This document shows positions 51,871 to 62,624 of a DNA stretch of 64,000 nucleotides, in pieces. This DNA is from Tetrastigma voinierianum (lineage: Eukaryota > Streptophyta > Magnoliopsida > Vitales > Vitaceae), in NCBI GenBank assembly GCA_016808115.1, contig JAEQBH010002441.1, positions 558,001 to 622,000 on the forward strand, read 5' to 3'. Each line of letters begins with the position of its first letter. The stretch's first letter is position 1. The notes below the pieces were generated by a model, which made no database searches, had not been told where the DNA came from, and saw nothing but the letters and a program-made list of their open reading frames with translations. The position numbers and the translations under genes were made by a program.

Positions 51871-52129
51871 TGAAGATCTTTACCCGACCGGGGGATAGAG
51901 GAGGACGCAGCTCGTCAAAGTAGATCTAGCAATCGGACCGGGACCGCGTAAATCGAGGAGCAGAGGGGAGTAAGGGAGAAGAAAGCAAGTAAGGGGGAGA
52001 AGGGGAGAAGAAAGCCCCAACTTATTCCTCCGCCAATCACTGCCCGAACGACAGACTAATTGGGGCCACTGCTGCCTCGGCCGGTAACGACCAAGATTTG
52101 AATTATTCACGTCGGCGCTAGGACCACTG

Positions 52130-52355
52130 CAATTGAATTCCAATGCCGCCGGCTCCCAACGACCCGCAATTATCCAATTCTGGGGTGTTCGCCGCCGACG
52201 TCGCGGCTCTACGCTGATTCAAAAGCTCTACTGTCGACGGCCAGAATAAGGTATTTGGGAATTATTTTCGAACCAATATTAATTTTATTTTTATTTTTTT
52301 AAAATGCTGTATTTCCGTACAAAACTCGAAAAATCAATGGCGTACTTAATGGGAA
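52130..52355 (-). repeat. Right terminal inverted repeat
   Basis: Mirror of 39137-39375, CpG-rich in its inner half (52140-52240). It lies only about 590 bp upstream of the ARM-gene start codon, so it may also overlap that gene's promoter region. Confidence 0.65.
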
Positions 52356-52943
52356 TTTACGAACTTATAATAATAATTTAAAGTCCGTTGACGGAAATAG
52401 AGAGAGAAGCCGTCCCCAAATCACTTTCAAAGCCAACGCCTGAAAGGGAGAACCCAATAAACAATAAACAACAAAACTAAATAAATAAATAAATTACATG
52501 GGTATGAAAGAGGCGGATATTAACGATCGAGTGAGCTTTGACTTCGTCTTCGCCGGAGGAGAATGAGAGCGAAAGAAAGAACGCAGAAGCACGACAAATC
52601 CCCTGAAATGCCCCTACAATCTGCTATTTCCTCAGTCTCTTCAAATCCACTCCATTCTGTCTTCTCAAAGTCTTCTCAAACCAAGAAGAAAACATTTGTT
52701 TCCGCTCTTCCTTCAGTCTTCTCTCTAGGAAGCCTTTCCCCAGTTTTCTGTTTGATTCCCGAGAAAAGGCTTCAGACTTTGTAGTCTCTAAACTCGGTTT
52801 TCTTTTCTTTGTTCACTTCTCATTTTCCTTCCTTCTTCCCTATTTTTTGGTATTTAGTGCAGCTTCCACGGCTGCAAATTTCGACTATCTGTGGTTCGGT
52901 TCTTGGTGTTTGGTGAGAGAGTGAATCTTGCAATCTTCACAGC

Positions 52944-55900
52944 ATGGGGAGTCGAATAAAGACGTTCTCGGAGCTGTTGGCGGAGCTACAGGCGTCGGCC
53001 GACGTGGTTGCGTCTCTGTCAAAGGACTCTGAGACGGAGCCGGAAATTTTGGCTGAATTTGCAGCTATGGTGGCGAAATTCGGACCGATTCTCGATGATT
53101 TGAGGGAGTCCAAGATTATGGACACGCCTCCGATTCGGAAAGCGGCGGAGTCTCTGGAGAAAGAGCTTGGTCGAGCCAGGGGTTTGATGGAGGCAGCTCC
53201 TAACCCCCAAAATATCGGTTAAGCAAATTGAGGAATTGACTCGAGTTTGGGGCGATCGCTGGGCCTGGTTCTGTTTTCTAGTCTTGATTTTTGTCACAGA
53301 TGTTAAAGAAAAGATTGGAGCATTGTATAAGGAAATGGATGAACGCAAAATTTGGATACGAGCTGGAGCCCTGATCGAGAGAGGGAACTGAATTTGATCT
53401 CAAAACAGAATTTGTAAACGAGTTTGGAGTAGAAGGACACGATATATAGCGGGAGGAGTGTGGAGGAGATAGAAGAGATAGAAGAGGCAGGATGGCTACT
53501 TCTGACATTGATGATGTTGTGCTTCAGTTGAAGTATGGCAATGATGAAGAATTCAAATTTGCGCTTTCGGAATTGAGGTCACTCATTAGCGACCAAATGG
53601 TGGATGGTGAATGGATTAACGATGAAGGGATTGTTCTAATCCTGTCCAATAGATTGGCTCGTTGCCAAACAACAGGTTTGATCATAATTCAAATGCTGCA
53701 ATTCCTGTAAATGCGAATGCTAACAACAAGGTACATGGCATTCCGATTCTGATTATTGTAGTTTCAATGTTGTTGATCTTACATTTTCAGGTGATGTGTA
53801 GGAGAAGCTGGCAGACCCAAATTCATTGTCAACCATAGTGAAATCTTTGACTCGGGATGTTGAGGAGCGGAGGGAGGCTGTGGGGCTCTTGCTTGACCTC
53901 TCGGACCTTCCTGCAGTTCATAGGCGGATTGGTAGAATTCAAGGGTGTATTGTCATGTTGGTCGCTATTCTTAATGGAGTAGATCCAGGCTGTTTCATGT
54001 GATGCAGGGAAGTTGTTATGTATACTATCTAGTACACTGTGAATGCTCTACATATGGCTTAGGCTGGGTACTTAAGCCATTAGTGCACATTTTAGTATGG
54101 AATATATTTATAATGGATTCAAGCTCTTTTCCTTTTATGCTAATTCCTTTTTATTATTCTATTTCCAATTTAGTGTCCTAGGTCGTCACATTAAATGACC
54201 ATGGATTTAGACATGAATTCTTGAAATTCTTGTAAATTCTCAAAATCCATGACATTTTGGGCTTGAAATACTGGTGTGTATTCTCCTGTCCCATCAAAAC
54301 TATAACAGCAGGGGGTTGATATACCGCGACAAAGTTAAGGAGGGCTTTCTTCTAATAAATGAGTCTGTATCTTTCTTCAATTTTCTTTTTCAGTTAGGTG
54401 TATTTATTCATTTGATTTTGATTTGATTTTGTTCATAAGAGGAAAGCAATAGTGGCCAAAGCATACTGCTAATGGGTTGATAAGCTAAAGGCTTTAGAGA
54501 AAACTGTTGATCGATGTGTTTTTCTGATAATGGTGAATTGTTGATGAAGTTGAGCTTGACTGGCAGATTCTCTTGATATCATATTGCCTATTTTTTAGCT
54601 TTTGTGATTTTACGTAGAAACTATTTGTAAATACCTAATGATTTTTATTAATAAATCATAAATCTTTATCAAAGATGTGTAGTCGTTTTCAAGGCAGACT
54701 CGGTATATGTTGGATTTCTCTATCTTCCACCTCTAACAATTTGACACTCTAGTGGCACTCTTATCTAAAAGGTCTCATGGCATTCTCAATTCAGGATATT
54801 CCTATTGTCGAGTGTGATTAAATTTTCCTTACCTGTCTGGTAGGTTTGATGGTTATAAATTCTCATGGCAACAGCACTTTCAAGAATGGAGCTCATAAAT
54901 CAAAGCCAGGTTCCTGGGCGAAGATGGAGCAATTGAACCTCCAGAAAATGTTTAATGCTGGGAAGCTTGAATCCAAGTTATCTGCTTTGAATGCACTGCA
55001 GAATTTGTCCATGTTGACTGAGAACATCCAACGTTTGATCAGTTCAGGGATTGTAGTTGCTTTGCTTCAGCTCCTCTTCTCAGTTACATCTGTTCTCATG
55101 ACACTTCGGGAGCCAGCTTCTGCTATTCTGGCAAGGATAGCTCAGTCCGAATCTATTCTTGTCAACCATGATGTGGCTCAACAAATGCTCTCACTTCTAA
55201 ACCTGTCCAGTCCTGTAATTCAGTGTCACCTCTTACAGGCACTGAATAGCATTGCCGCTCATTCCAGTGCATCCAAAGTCAGAAATAAAATGAAGGATAA
55301 TGGTGCAATTCATCTTCTTCTCCCTTTCCTGAGTGAAACCAACTCAAAGACCAGAACTGGTGCTCTAAATTTATTATACCTCTGTCCAAATGTTACCAGC
55401 AGAGTTCTAAGACAGCAGGTGAGACCCACTTATTAATATTATCGTAAATATTATCGCGTTATCAACATCTGATAATGAAAAGGCTGCGGCTATCGGCATA
55501 CTGAGCAATCTCCCAGTTAGTGACAAAAAGGCTACAGATACGATTAAGAGGGCAAATTTGTTGTCAATTTTGGTCTCCATAATGAGTTCTATCCCTGCAC
55601 CTTCAACACCAACAACCTGCTGGTTGGTGGAGAGCATTGCAGGTGTATTTATTCGGTTTACAGTTCCTTCTGATAAGAGATTGCAATTTTTTTCAGCAGA
55701 ACATGGAGTAATACCTTTGCTTGTGAAGTTGCTTTCAAGTGGATCACCAGTTGCTAAATGTAGAGCTGCAACTTCACTAGCTCAGCTTTCACAGAATTCA
55801 TTATCTCTTCGGAAGTCGAGATCATCAAGATGGTTCTGTGTTCCTCCTTCTGTAGATGCATATTGTGGAATTCATGATGGTTACTGCTTTGTCAAAAGTA

Positions 55901-56289
55901 CTTTTTGTTTACTCAAGGCAGGTGCTATTTCTCCCTTGGTCCAAATCTTGGAAGATGATGAGAGAGAAGCAGATGAAGCTGCTCTCAGTGCTCTTGCAAC
56001 TCTTGCCCAAGATGAAATTTGGGAACATGGAATCAATTGCATTACCAAACCATCAGGCGCTCAGCCTATTATAAAAGTTTTGGAATTGGGAACTGTCAAA
56101 GCTCAAGAAAAGGCACTATGGATACTAGAGAGGATTTTCAGAGTTGAGGCTCATAGGGTACAGTATGGTGAATCTGCTCAGGTAGTGCTCATTGATCTGG
56201 CACAGAAAGGTGACCCAAAATTGAGACCAACAATTGCAAAGTTACTGGCACAACTTGAGCTATTGCAAGACCAATCTAGTTACTTCTGA
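52944..56289 (+). CDS. ARM-repeat protein, U-box 43/44-like but without a visible U-box
   Basis: The start at 52944 gives MGSRIKTFSELLAELQASAD and the N-terminal UND-like helical region to about 53400, then an acidic linker and MATSDIDDVVLQLKYGNDEE at 53492. Conserved ARM-type blocks follow: VEERREAVGLLLDLSDLPAV (about 53860), MFNAGKLESKLSALNALQNL (about 54950), PASAILARIAQSESILVNHD, SDNEKAAAIGILSNLPVSD (about 55470), then an open C-terminal stretch 55558-56289 ending LLAQLELLQDQSSYF. Introns lie at about 53731-53810 and 54100-54840. Proteins of this group are annotated as U-box domain-containing 43/44-like, but the RING-like U-box motif is absent here. It may be a protein-interaction or adaptor relative (inference). 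Single-base indels break the frame near 53220, 53260, 53700, 54000, 54910 and 55420, while the shifted frames remain conserved, so the gene itself is probably sound. Confidence 0.8.
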
Positions 56290-56483
56290 GATAATTCATA
56301 TCAAATGCATGCTTATTGCATTGCTCTTACATTGTTTACAGATACCCCATAATATATGTTTTTCCCCATTCCTCTGTATTGTGTCATTTAGTGGATAAGC
56401 CATGAGAATCCACAGCGCCTGATGTATATAAAAGAAATAGTAATATGGATGCCTCATGTGGTGGTTTTGGATATCATTGTAAT

Positions 56484-56489
56484 AATAAA
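56484..56489 (+). terminator. Poly(A) signal of ARM gene
   Basis: AATAAA about 195 bp after the stop codon, the expected place for a plant near-upstream element. Confidence 0.5.
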
Positions 56490-56499
56490 GGATGAAAAA

Positions 56500-57640
56500 T
56501 GAAGATCATGATGAAGAATTCTTCTTCCTCAAATTCTTGGTATGTCAATCACAAATCGATTTAGAGCTATATTTTTTACTTGGATGCATCAAGGGTAGGC
56601 ATTGGCATGTAAATCATCCAATCATCCCCATACAGCATGTTCACAATGTACAGACGCCCAATCACCTGTCTGCCCTATGCCTTTTTTTTCCCCTCTTTAT
56701 TTGGGTGAATATTCTCCTGTGTAAGGGTAACTTTCCATTGAGTATGTAACACTTGAATTTCAAAGAGAAAACGGATAACCAGGATGGGTTATGCTTTAAT
56801 GCTGTTCTTTTAAAATTTTACATCTGTAAGTAACAATGTTATTTTTTATATGTCTACTGAACATCTCTCTTTTTTCAATAGGTTCAACTGAACTGTAAAT
56901 AGTTTCTCTGCTGTTCATATAAAATAATATGAAATGACTTGGCAGTAGTTTATGCAATATTAAGTTCCATGAAATGTTCTGTCTTTTTTTTTCCTCTGTA
57001 TCTTCGAGGTTAACTGAAGTGTGACAATTTAGTGAAATTGGGTTGTTGTGCTTTGACTAGCTATCTAACCATTGTGTGTCTATATGGATTTTTGTGTGTT
57101 TCCTAGTATCATCTTTATAGAATTTTGATATGAGAAGTGAGAACATTGGATGACTGTAAGTTTGTTAGCAAACTAAAAGGAAATTTTACATAAAAAGGAG
57201 TTAATAGATTAACCCAAAAAATCACATACTGCTTGTAAAATTGAAGTTCATTAGGATCAACAATACAGAAATGATTTAGTAAGTGGTTGAAATTGCAAAG
57301 TTTGAGGCCTTCAAATGGAACTGCTGCTTTTCTTGTCACAGACATCTGGTTCCATCAGAAGCAAGCTTCACAGATCCAACAGCAACAAGAAGTGAAGAGG
57401 CTGCAAGAGTGACATGATTTATATCTTTTGAATAAACACCCTAAAAACAATATATTACTGTCTGAAATAATTGGATTATGTGAAGGTTTGCTTTTTCACA
57501 GGAAAGAATTATTTGTTTAGTCATGCTATATCAAATTTATCGTAGACAGACCCTAATCCTATGGCTATGGGGAATTAAAAATAATAGTGAGGCGAACAAA
57601 TGTGAGTAAGGTGGAATTAAGTTCAAACACCTCGATTAAT
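56500..57640. other. Intergenic, nothing recognised
   Basis: Between the ARM gene and the hAT element. Short frames only, none conserved. Confidence 0.5.
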
Positions 57641-57679
57641 ATTAAGAAATATTAATATTATCTTCTTAGAGTCGAGGTT

Positions 57680-58330
57680 TAAAATTTCGGATATATCAGA
57701 TATCGGTAAGGTTTGAAGTGATATTGGCCATCGATAATCGGTCGAGAGAAATTTCGAGAAAATATCAGTAATATCGGTATTATATCATTGATATATCGGT
57801 TGAAGACCGAAATATCGTGGAAATTTTGGATATGTGGCACACACGTGCGTGAATGAAATGTTGCAGTAAAATATCGCCGATATATTGGTGATATTTCCAT
57901 ATATATATATTGCTGATATATTGGCGATATTTCCATATATATATCGGTGATATAAATGCTGACCAATTGACTAATCCGACGATTGAGATCTTCATGCAGA
58001 TGATCTAACGGCCTAGATTGCACTTTCGTTTTCAAAAATTTCCAACGGCTATTTTGATTAATCCAACGACTAGATTTGAATTTGCTTTTATCATACGGCC
58101 CAGATTTCACCCGAATTATGAATGCTCTCTAATGGTTAGATTTGTGATCCAACAATTATGGATTGTTCCCAACGGTTTAAAGAAGATTTAATAGTCAGAT
58201 TTGCACCAAAATTAAATCCAACGGCTAAAATTAAATTACAAATATTTTTTGACCATCCAATTGCTAGTTTGACCCCAAAAAAATCTATAAATATCTCTAA
58301 AATCATTATATTTTATCGCACATTCTCTCT
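57680..58330. repeat. Degenerate 'gatatatcggt' and 'ccaacggctagattt' repeats
   Basis: 57680-57960 has many variants of gatat(a)tcggtgatat, including a ~37-bp unit repeated at 57875 and 57912 (gatatattgg, gatatttccatat). 57970-58250 has spaced copies of (a)tccaacggctagattt. Such subterminal repeat fields are typical near the ends of plant hAT elements and precede one here. Confidence 0.65.
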
Positions 58331-58876
58331 ATTCATATCCAATCTTTATTTCACTCCAATTTTTTTCCTTTATGATATCTCTAAAAAAAAAATGTGGGAA
58401 TTTTGGTGTTGAAGGTTTCAAGTTTCAACAAGATTAATTAATGTATGTATTTATATTAATTTACTTTTAAATTATCATTATTGTATTTATGTTTTACGTA
58501 CTTAATAGTAATGTCTTATTTAAAATATAGTTTTATATTAGATTATAAATTTAATAATATAGTTTTATATTAGTTTAAGGTAATGTCATATATAGTAAAT
58601 TATTAAATAATACTATAGTTTATATAGTTTTTATATATTTAATAGTAATGTCTTCTATCTATATATTAGTTTTATTTGATAATTTCTTAATAGATTATAA
58701 ATTTAATAATATAATTTTATATTAGTTTAAGGTAATGTCATATATAGAATATTTAAGGTAATCTAAAATTGCATATCTTTTGAAAACACGAGTTTAAGCA
58801 TAAAACCTTAGTCTTTATAATCATAAAATTAGCATTAATGAAACATCTAAGGTTTTGAACATTAAACATTTAAAGG

Positions 58877-59240
58877 GGCAACCGGTTGAGACGGACAGGT
58901 TTTGAGGTCAATCGGATGAACCAGTCTACTGGTTGGTGTTGTCCAGGGGTGAAATGGTTGACCGATTGGTGTCAGAAGAGGAAACGATCATCCAATCGGT
59001 CAACCGGTTAGGAATCGGATGAGGTGTGAGACTCGATCGGTTGGATATAGTAGCTCATCCAAAGACTAGAAGAGGAAACGGTCGACTGGTTTAGTGCAAC
59101 GGTCATATTTTAACGGCTAGAAAATAGTGACAGGAGTGCGTGAAGCGGTCGATCGGTTAGGCAATGATAAAATTAATGGCTACTCGCGGTGACATGTTGT
59201 ACAACAACTGAGTATCTGACTTGATCGACCAGATTAGGCG
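58877..59240. repeat. Cluster of short 'ggtcgaccggtt'-type motifs
   Basis: Dispersed copies in both orientations: caaccggttgag, caatcggtcaaccggtt, gaaacggtcgactggttt, gcggtcgatcggttagg, gatcgacc. They lie just upstream of the hAT transposase promoter. Confidence 0.65.
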
Positions 59241-59263
59241 GCTTAAATATTGTGGTTCCTCTC

Positions 59264-59271
59264 TATAAATA
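59264..59271 (+). promoter_or_regulatory. TATA box of hAT transposase
   Basis: TATAAATA in the context tcctctctataaatagagtg, about 270 bp upstream of the hAT start codon. The transcription start would be near 59295-59305, followed by an AT-rich leader. Confidence 0.6.
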
Positions 59272-59532
59272 GAGTGTGGAGGATAAATTAAATTATATAT
59301 TTATGCATATTATAAATTTATAGTTTTATATGAAGCTTTAATAGTTTAAATTAGTTTTAATGTAGTAATAATATATTAATAAATTAACTTTTAAAAATTC
59401 AGGTTATATTTGAAATTAAGTTATATATTAGGTAATATTGTGTATGCACATTATAAATTTGTAGTTTTATATGAAAATAAATTCATTTTGAATTGTATAA
59501 TAATATAGTTTATATAAATTTAATTTAATAGG

Positions 59533-60295
59533 ATGGATAGTGGAAGTAATATTGGAGGCTGAGATCCAGCATGGAAATATTGCACACATGTGGAAGGGAA
59601 TGGAAATGGTACAATATGCAATTACTGTGGTTTAGTGTTAAAGAGTGGTGGGATAACTCGCTTTAAATTTCACCTATCACATTCAGATTTCCACTCAAAT
59701 ACAAAAAAGTGTCCAAATGTGCCTTTGGAAGTGAAACAAAAAATGAGGCAACTTTTAGACCAGAAAAATAAAGCAAAAGCGAAGAAAACAGTATATATAG
59801 AAGAAATTCGAGTTGAACTACGAGGCACAATGGGGGGACGCCATAGAAATCTCATTAATGATGATGAGGATGAGGAGGAAGAGGAGGATGATGTATATAT
59901 GTATTCGGTTGACATGACACCTAATGAGAGAGCTGAATTTTGAGCGACATGTAGTGCATCAAAAGCTAGTGAATGAAATCAGTAACAAGAAGAAAGATTT
60001 ATGAGAGGCAAAAGAAAAATGGGTAAATCTTTAACTTAAATTAGTTTTTATAGAATAAACGAATTTACTTCAATTTCTAATTGAGATATTGCAATAGGTG
60101 AGCCTTCACAATCACAATCGACTGATCCAACAAGGTGCATGCAAAGATCTCAAAGTGTGAGACAGTCGGATTCATCATCACCTCTTGCTCCATCATTATA
60201 CAAATTTTCGGCAGCAAGACAAAAGAACATTAAAATATTTTTCAAAGGTGGTGCAATCAAAGAAACGATGAGCCGACTAATCAGTAAGTTCTTCA
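59533..60295 (+). pseudogene. hAT transposase, 5' exons (BED zinc finger), interrupted
   Basis: Start at 59533 (MDSGSNIGG, then a TGA at 59560), DPAWKYCTHVEGNGNGTICN with a BED-type finger CNYCG.....H.SHSD.H, then KQKMRQLLDQK and an acidic run. Stops follow (59941 onward, including TGA where Arg or Trp codons are expected). Donor at 60023, intron, acceptor at 60097, then EPSQSQSTDPTRCMQRSQS and a SSPLAPSLYKFSAARQKNIK stretch. The frame is cut at 60295 by the inserted LTR. BED-finger hAT transposases bind element ends and catalyse cut-and-paste transposition. This one is dead. Confidence 0.85.
60291..60295 (+). repeat. Target-site duplication, left copy (CTTCA)
   Basis: CTTCA directly before the LTR at 60296. 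The second copy is at 62625-62629. Removing the LTR and one copy joins the hAT frame without a break. Confidence 0.85.
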
Positions 60296-62624
60296 TGTAA
60301 CGCCCCAAAAATACCCTAGAATTTTTATAATAATTTTATTATATATTCCGGGTATAAATTGAGCCAAACTTGGGTTTTTCCGAGAAAATTGATAAATTGT
60401 TAAATTGTGAAAAGTGAAATGAATATGTGAGCATATGATTAAATATTATATGCTAAAATGAGAAATTGATTGAACCCGGAAATAAACCCAAGTGTAAAAA
60501 TGGCAAATTTGGAATTGGTGAAATAAGGACCTAAGGGTCATTTGAGAAAATGTTTATGTGTTTAAGTGCAAATAGAAGTGATATATGTGCTATAAGGTAA
60601 ATTGAGGCAACTTAAATCCAAAAATGGGTTTTTGATGTGCCAAACATGGCCTTGAGAAGGGTAAGTGATATAAGACCACATTTGGTCTTAGAAGGCTCAT
60701 TTAAGCAAAAACGTTTTGGAGACAAGAGAGAGAGAGAAGAGATAGGGTTGAGGAGAAATCAAGGTTTTGGTGGAAGATCATCCTCATTCCTTGCTTCTAA
60801 GTGATCAAGTATCTTGGGTGAAGAAGATTCAAAGAGATTTAAGGTAAGAACCAAACCCTAGAAAGTTGTATTTGATGTTTGGGTTAGAAAAACCCTAATC
60901 CATCCATGAGTTTTGCTCATGGTTGGTTTAGGATAATATTAGGATGTTATTGGGAGTGATTCTCATGATTTATTTTGAGTTTTTGAGGATTTTTGGAGAA
61001 AAATCGCAAAAGTGGAAACCAGAAAAATATGGGCAAAATGGGCTCCTATGCCGCAGCATAGGGAACCCATGCCACGGCGTGGGATGCTTTACCGCGGTGA
61101 GGCCGAGGTGCCCAAAAGGGCACCCCTCGGGTACGCCACGGCGTAGCCAAGCTACGTCGTGGCCTAGACACTGTTCACAGAGGGCAAAATTTTTTAGATT
61201 TTGTTTCTGAGCACCTCGTTTTCGTACACCGATAGTTTAAGGACCATAATAAATGATTAATGGGGGTTCAGGATAAAACTAAATGAAAAACGTACCGTAC
61301 CTCGCTGCCTCGACGATATTCATTAAGTGTGAGTAGTGCTAGTTTACTAAATGTGATGTGTGTGATTTGCTAGGGGCCGATGAGGATCACCTAACCTAGG
61401 ACCGAGATTGACGGCAAGGCAAAAGAAAGATGGGTGGTTTGTTACATCTTATAACATTACCGTTTCAAGATTTGATGTTTGTTCTAAATATAGAAAACAT
61501 AATTGATTTGTTTTAATTGATTTGAGGCAATTGATTGTAAAATGTTTGCATATAGAAAATTGTAGTATTGAAAATATTGTTTATACAAATGTACATATTG
61601 TCTTGTATTTTGCTATAAAGGATTTGAAACACCCTTAATAGAATGTTAACCGTTTAGTCGCATTAGGATGGAATTGAGTATACCAATAAGGGACAAATTA
61701 AGCGATCTTGCGAACAAACATATTGATGTGTCCTCCGATTAAGCGATGACGGAACGATATCGGTAGTGTTCACGAATTGATTTTTATAACTGGTCCCGGC
61801 AACCCGGCGGGACAAAGCGTAATCATAAAACCGTGTTTTATCTGGGCTGTAGCCCAGCGGGACCGTGCCGGTGATTCCGATATCTTGTATATCGAAAACA
61901 TAGGTTAAATTTGTTAAAAGCTGGCCCCGAATTGACTTTGAGATTATTGACATATTGGTATTGAAAGCATGATTGCAAATTGAAATGAAAGAGCATTGTG
62001 AAATGCATGATTTGGTTATAAATGATTTATTGCATATGAAAGTGTATATTTGGAATGATCAATGAACCATAAATGATTGTATATGAAATAAGTATATGTT
62101 TTGTATTGACATTGATCATCCAAAAAGATTTGAAAGTATTGTTTAGTAAAATTGCATGATTTGACTTAAATTGAAACGGAAGAATGGAATTGTATAGAAC
62201 CACTAAGCATGAAAATGCTTAGCGTATTGTTTTATCAATGCACAGTGCAGTGAACTTATAAGCAATGAGATCAAGGGCGTCGAGTCATAGAAAGAATTTA
62301 CGAGTATGCTCCAACATATGCATTCACTCCAATTTTTTTGAACATTGATATTTTGTAAAACAATTTGAACTTTGAACATCCCATTTTTGTAAATCATTTT
62401 GAAAAGGCTTGGAATGCCTTCATTGTAAATACATTTTTGTTAAATGTAAATGTTTATGGGCCTCTAGGGTGAAATCGCTTCGCACATATTTGAAAGTGTT
62501 TATATGAAATGGAGATATCGGCCTAAGCGGTTATTTTGTTTTGTATATGTTTTGGTAAATGAACTCAGTTAACCTTTCGGAACTCGATTCGGATCAATAA
62601 TCGGTCGAGCGGGAATGGGTGCTA
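60296..62624. mobile_element. Solo LTR (Ty3/gypsy-type) inside hAT gene
   Basis: 2329 bp, begins TGTAACGCCCC and ends GGGTGCTA, flanked by perfect CTTCA duplications. No gag, pol, PBS or second LTR, so it is a solo LTR left by LTR-LTR recombination (inference). Length and end motif fit the Tekay/Del-like LTRs elsewhere in the window, though body sequence similarity is weak. Contains a GC-rich patch at 61040-61170. Confidence 0.8.
61103..61130. repeat. GC-rich hairpin in solo LTR
   Basis: ccgaggtgcccaaaagggca, then cccctcgg: inverted arms around an aaaa loop, embedded in repeated 'ccacggcgtgg'-like palindromes (61065-61165). Confidence 0.6.

Larger units (their letters stand above)
39137..52355. 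mobile_element. Candidate 13.2-kb TIR transposon carrying PMD genes
   Basis: The two ends are collinear inverted repeats. The core cgagttttgtacggaaatac occurs at 39164 and, reversed, at 52328. Further homologous blocks follow at matching distances on both sides: aaaata..ttcccaaa, ggccg (about 88 and 90 bp in), attgcgggt (155 and 158 bp in), aattgc (about 200 bp in). Between them lie a decayed PMD gene, a second PMD-like fragment and several unassigned open frames. Long TIRs and PMD cargo fit Mutator-like elements, in which PMD-C domains are known, but no MURA transposase was recognised and no target-site duplication could be fixed. Two unrelated insertions of one repeat in opposite orientation are the alternative. 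Confidence 0.55.

Noticed and set aside
57679..58110. 143-codon minus-strand frame rich in YIYMEISP repeats
   Set aside because: Product of the gatatatcggt repeat field, not a gene.
59670..59915. Minus-strand Ser-rich frame
   Set aside because: Antisense of the acidic Asp/Glu run in the hAT exon.
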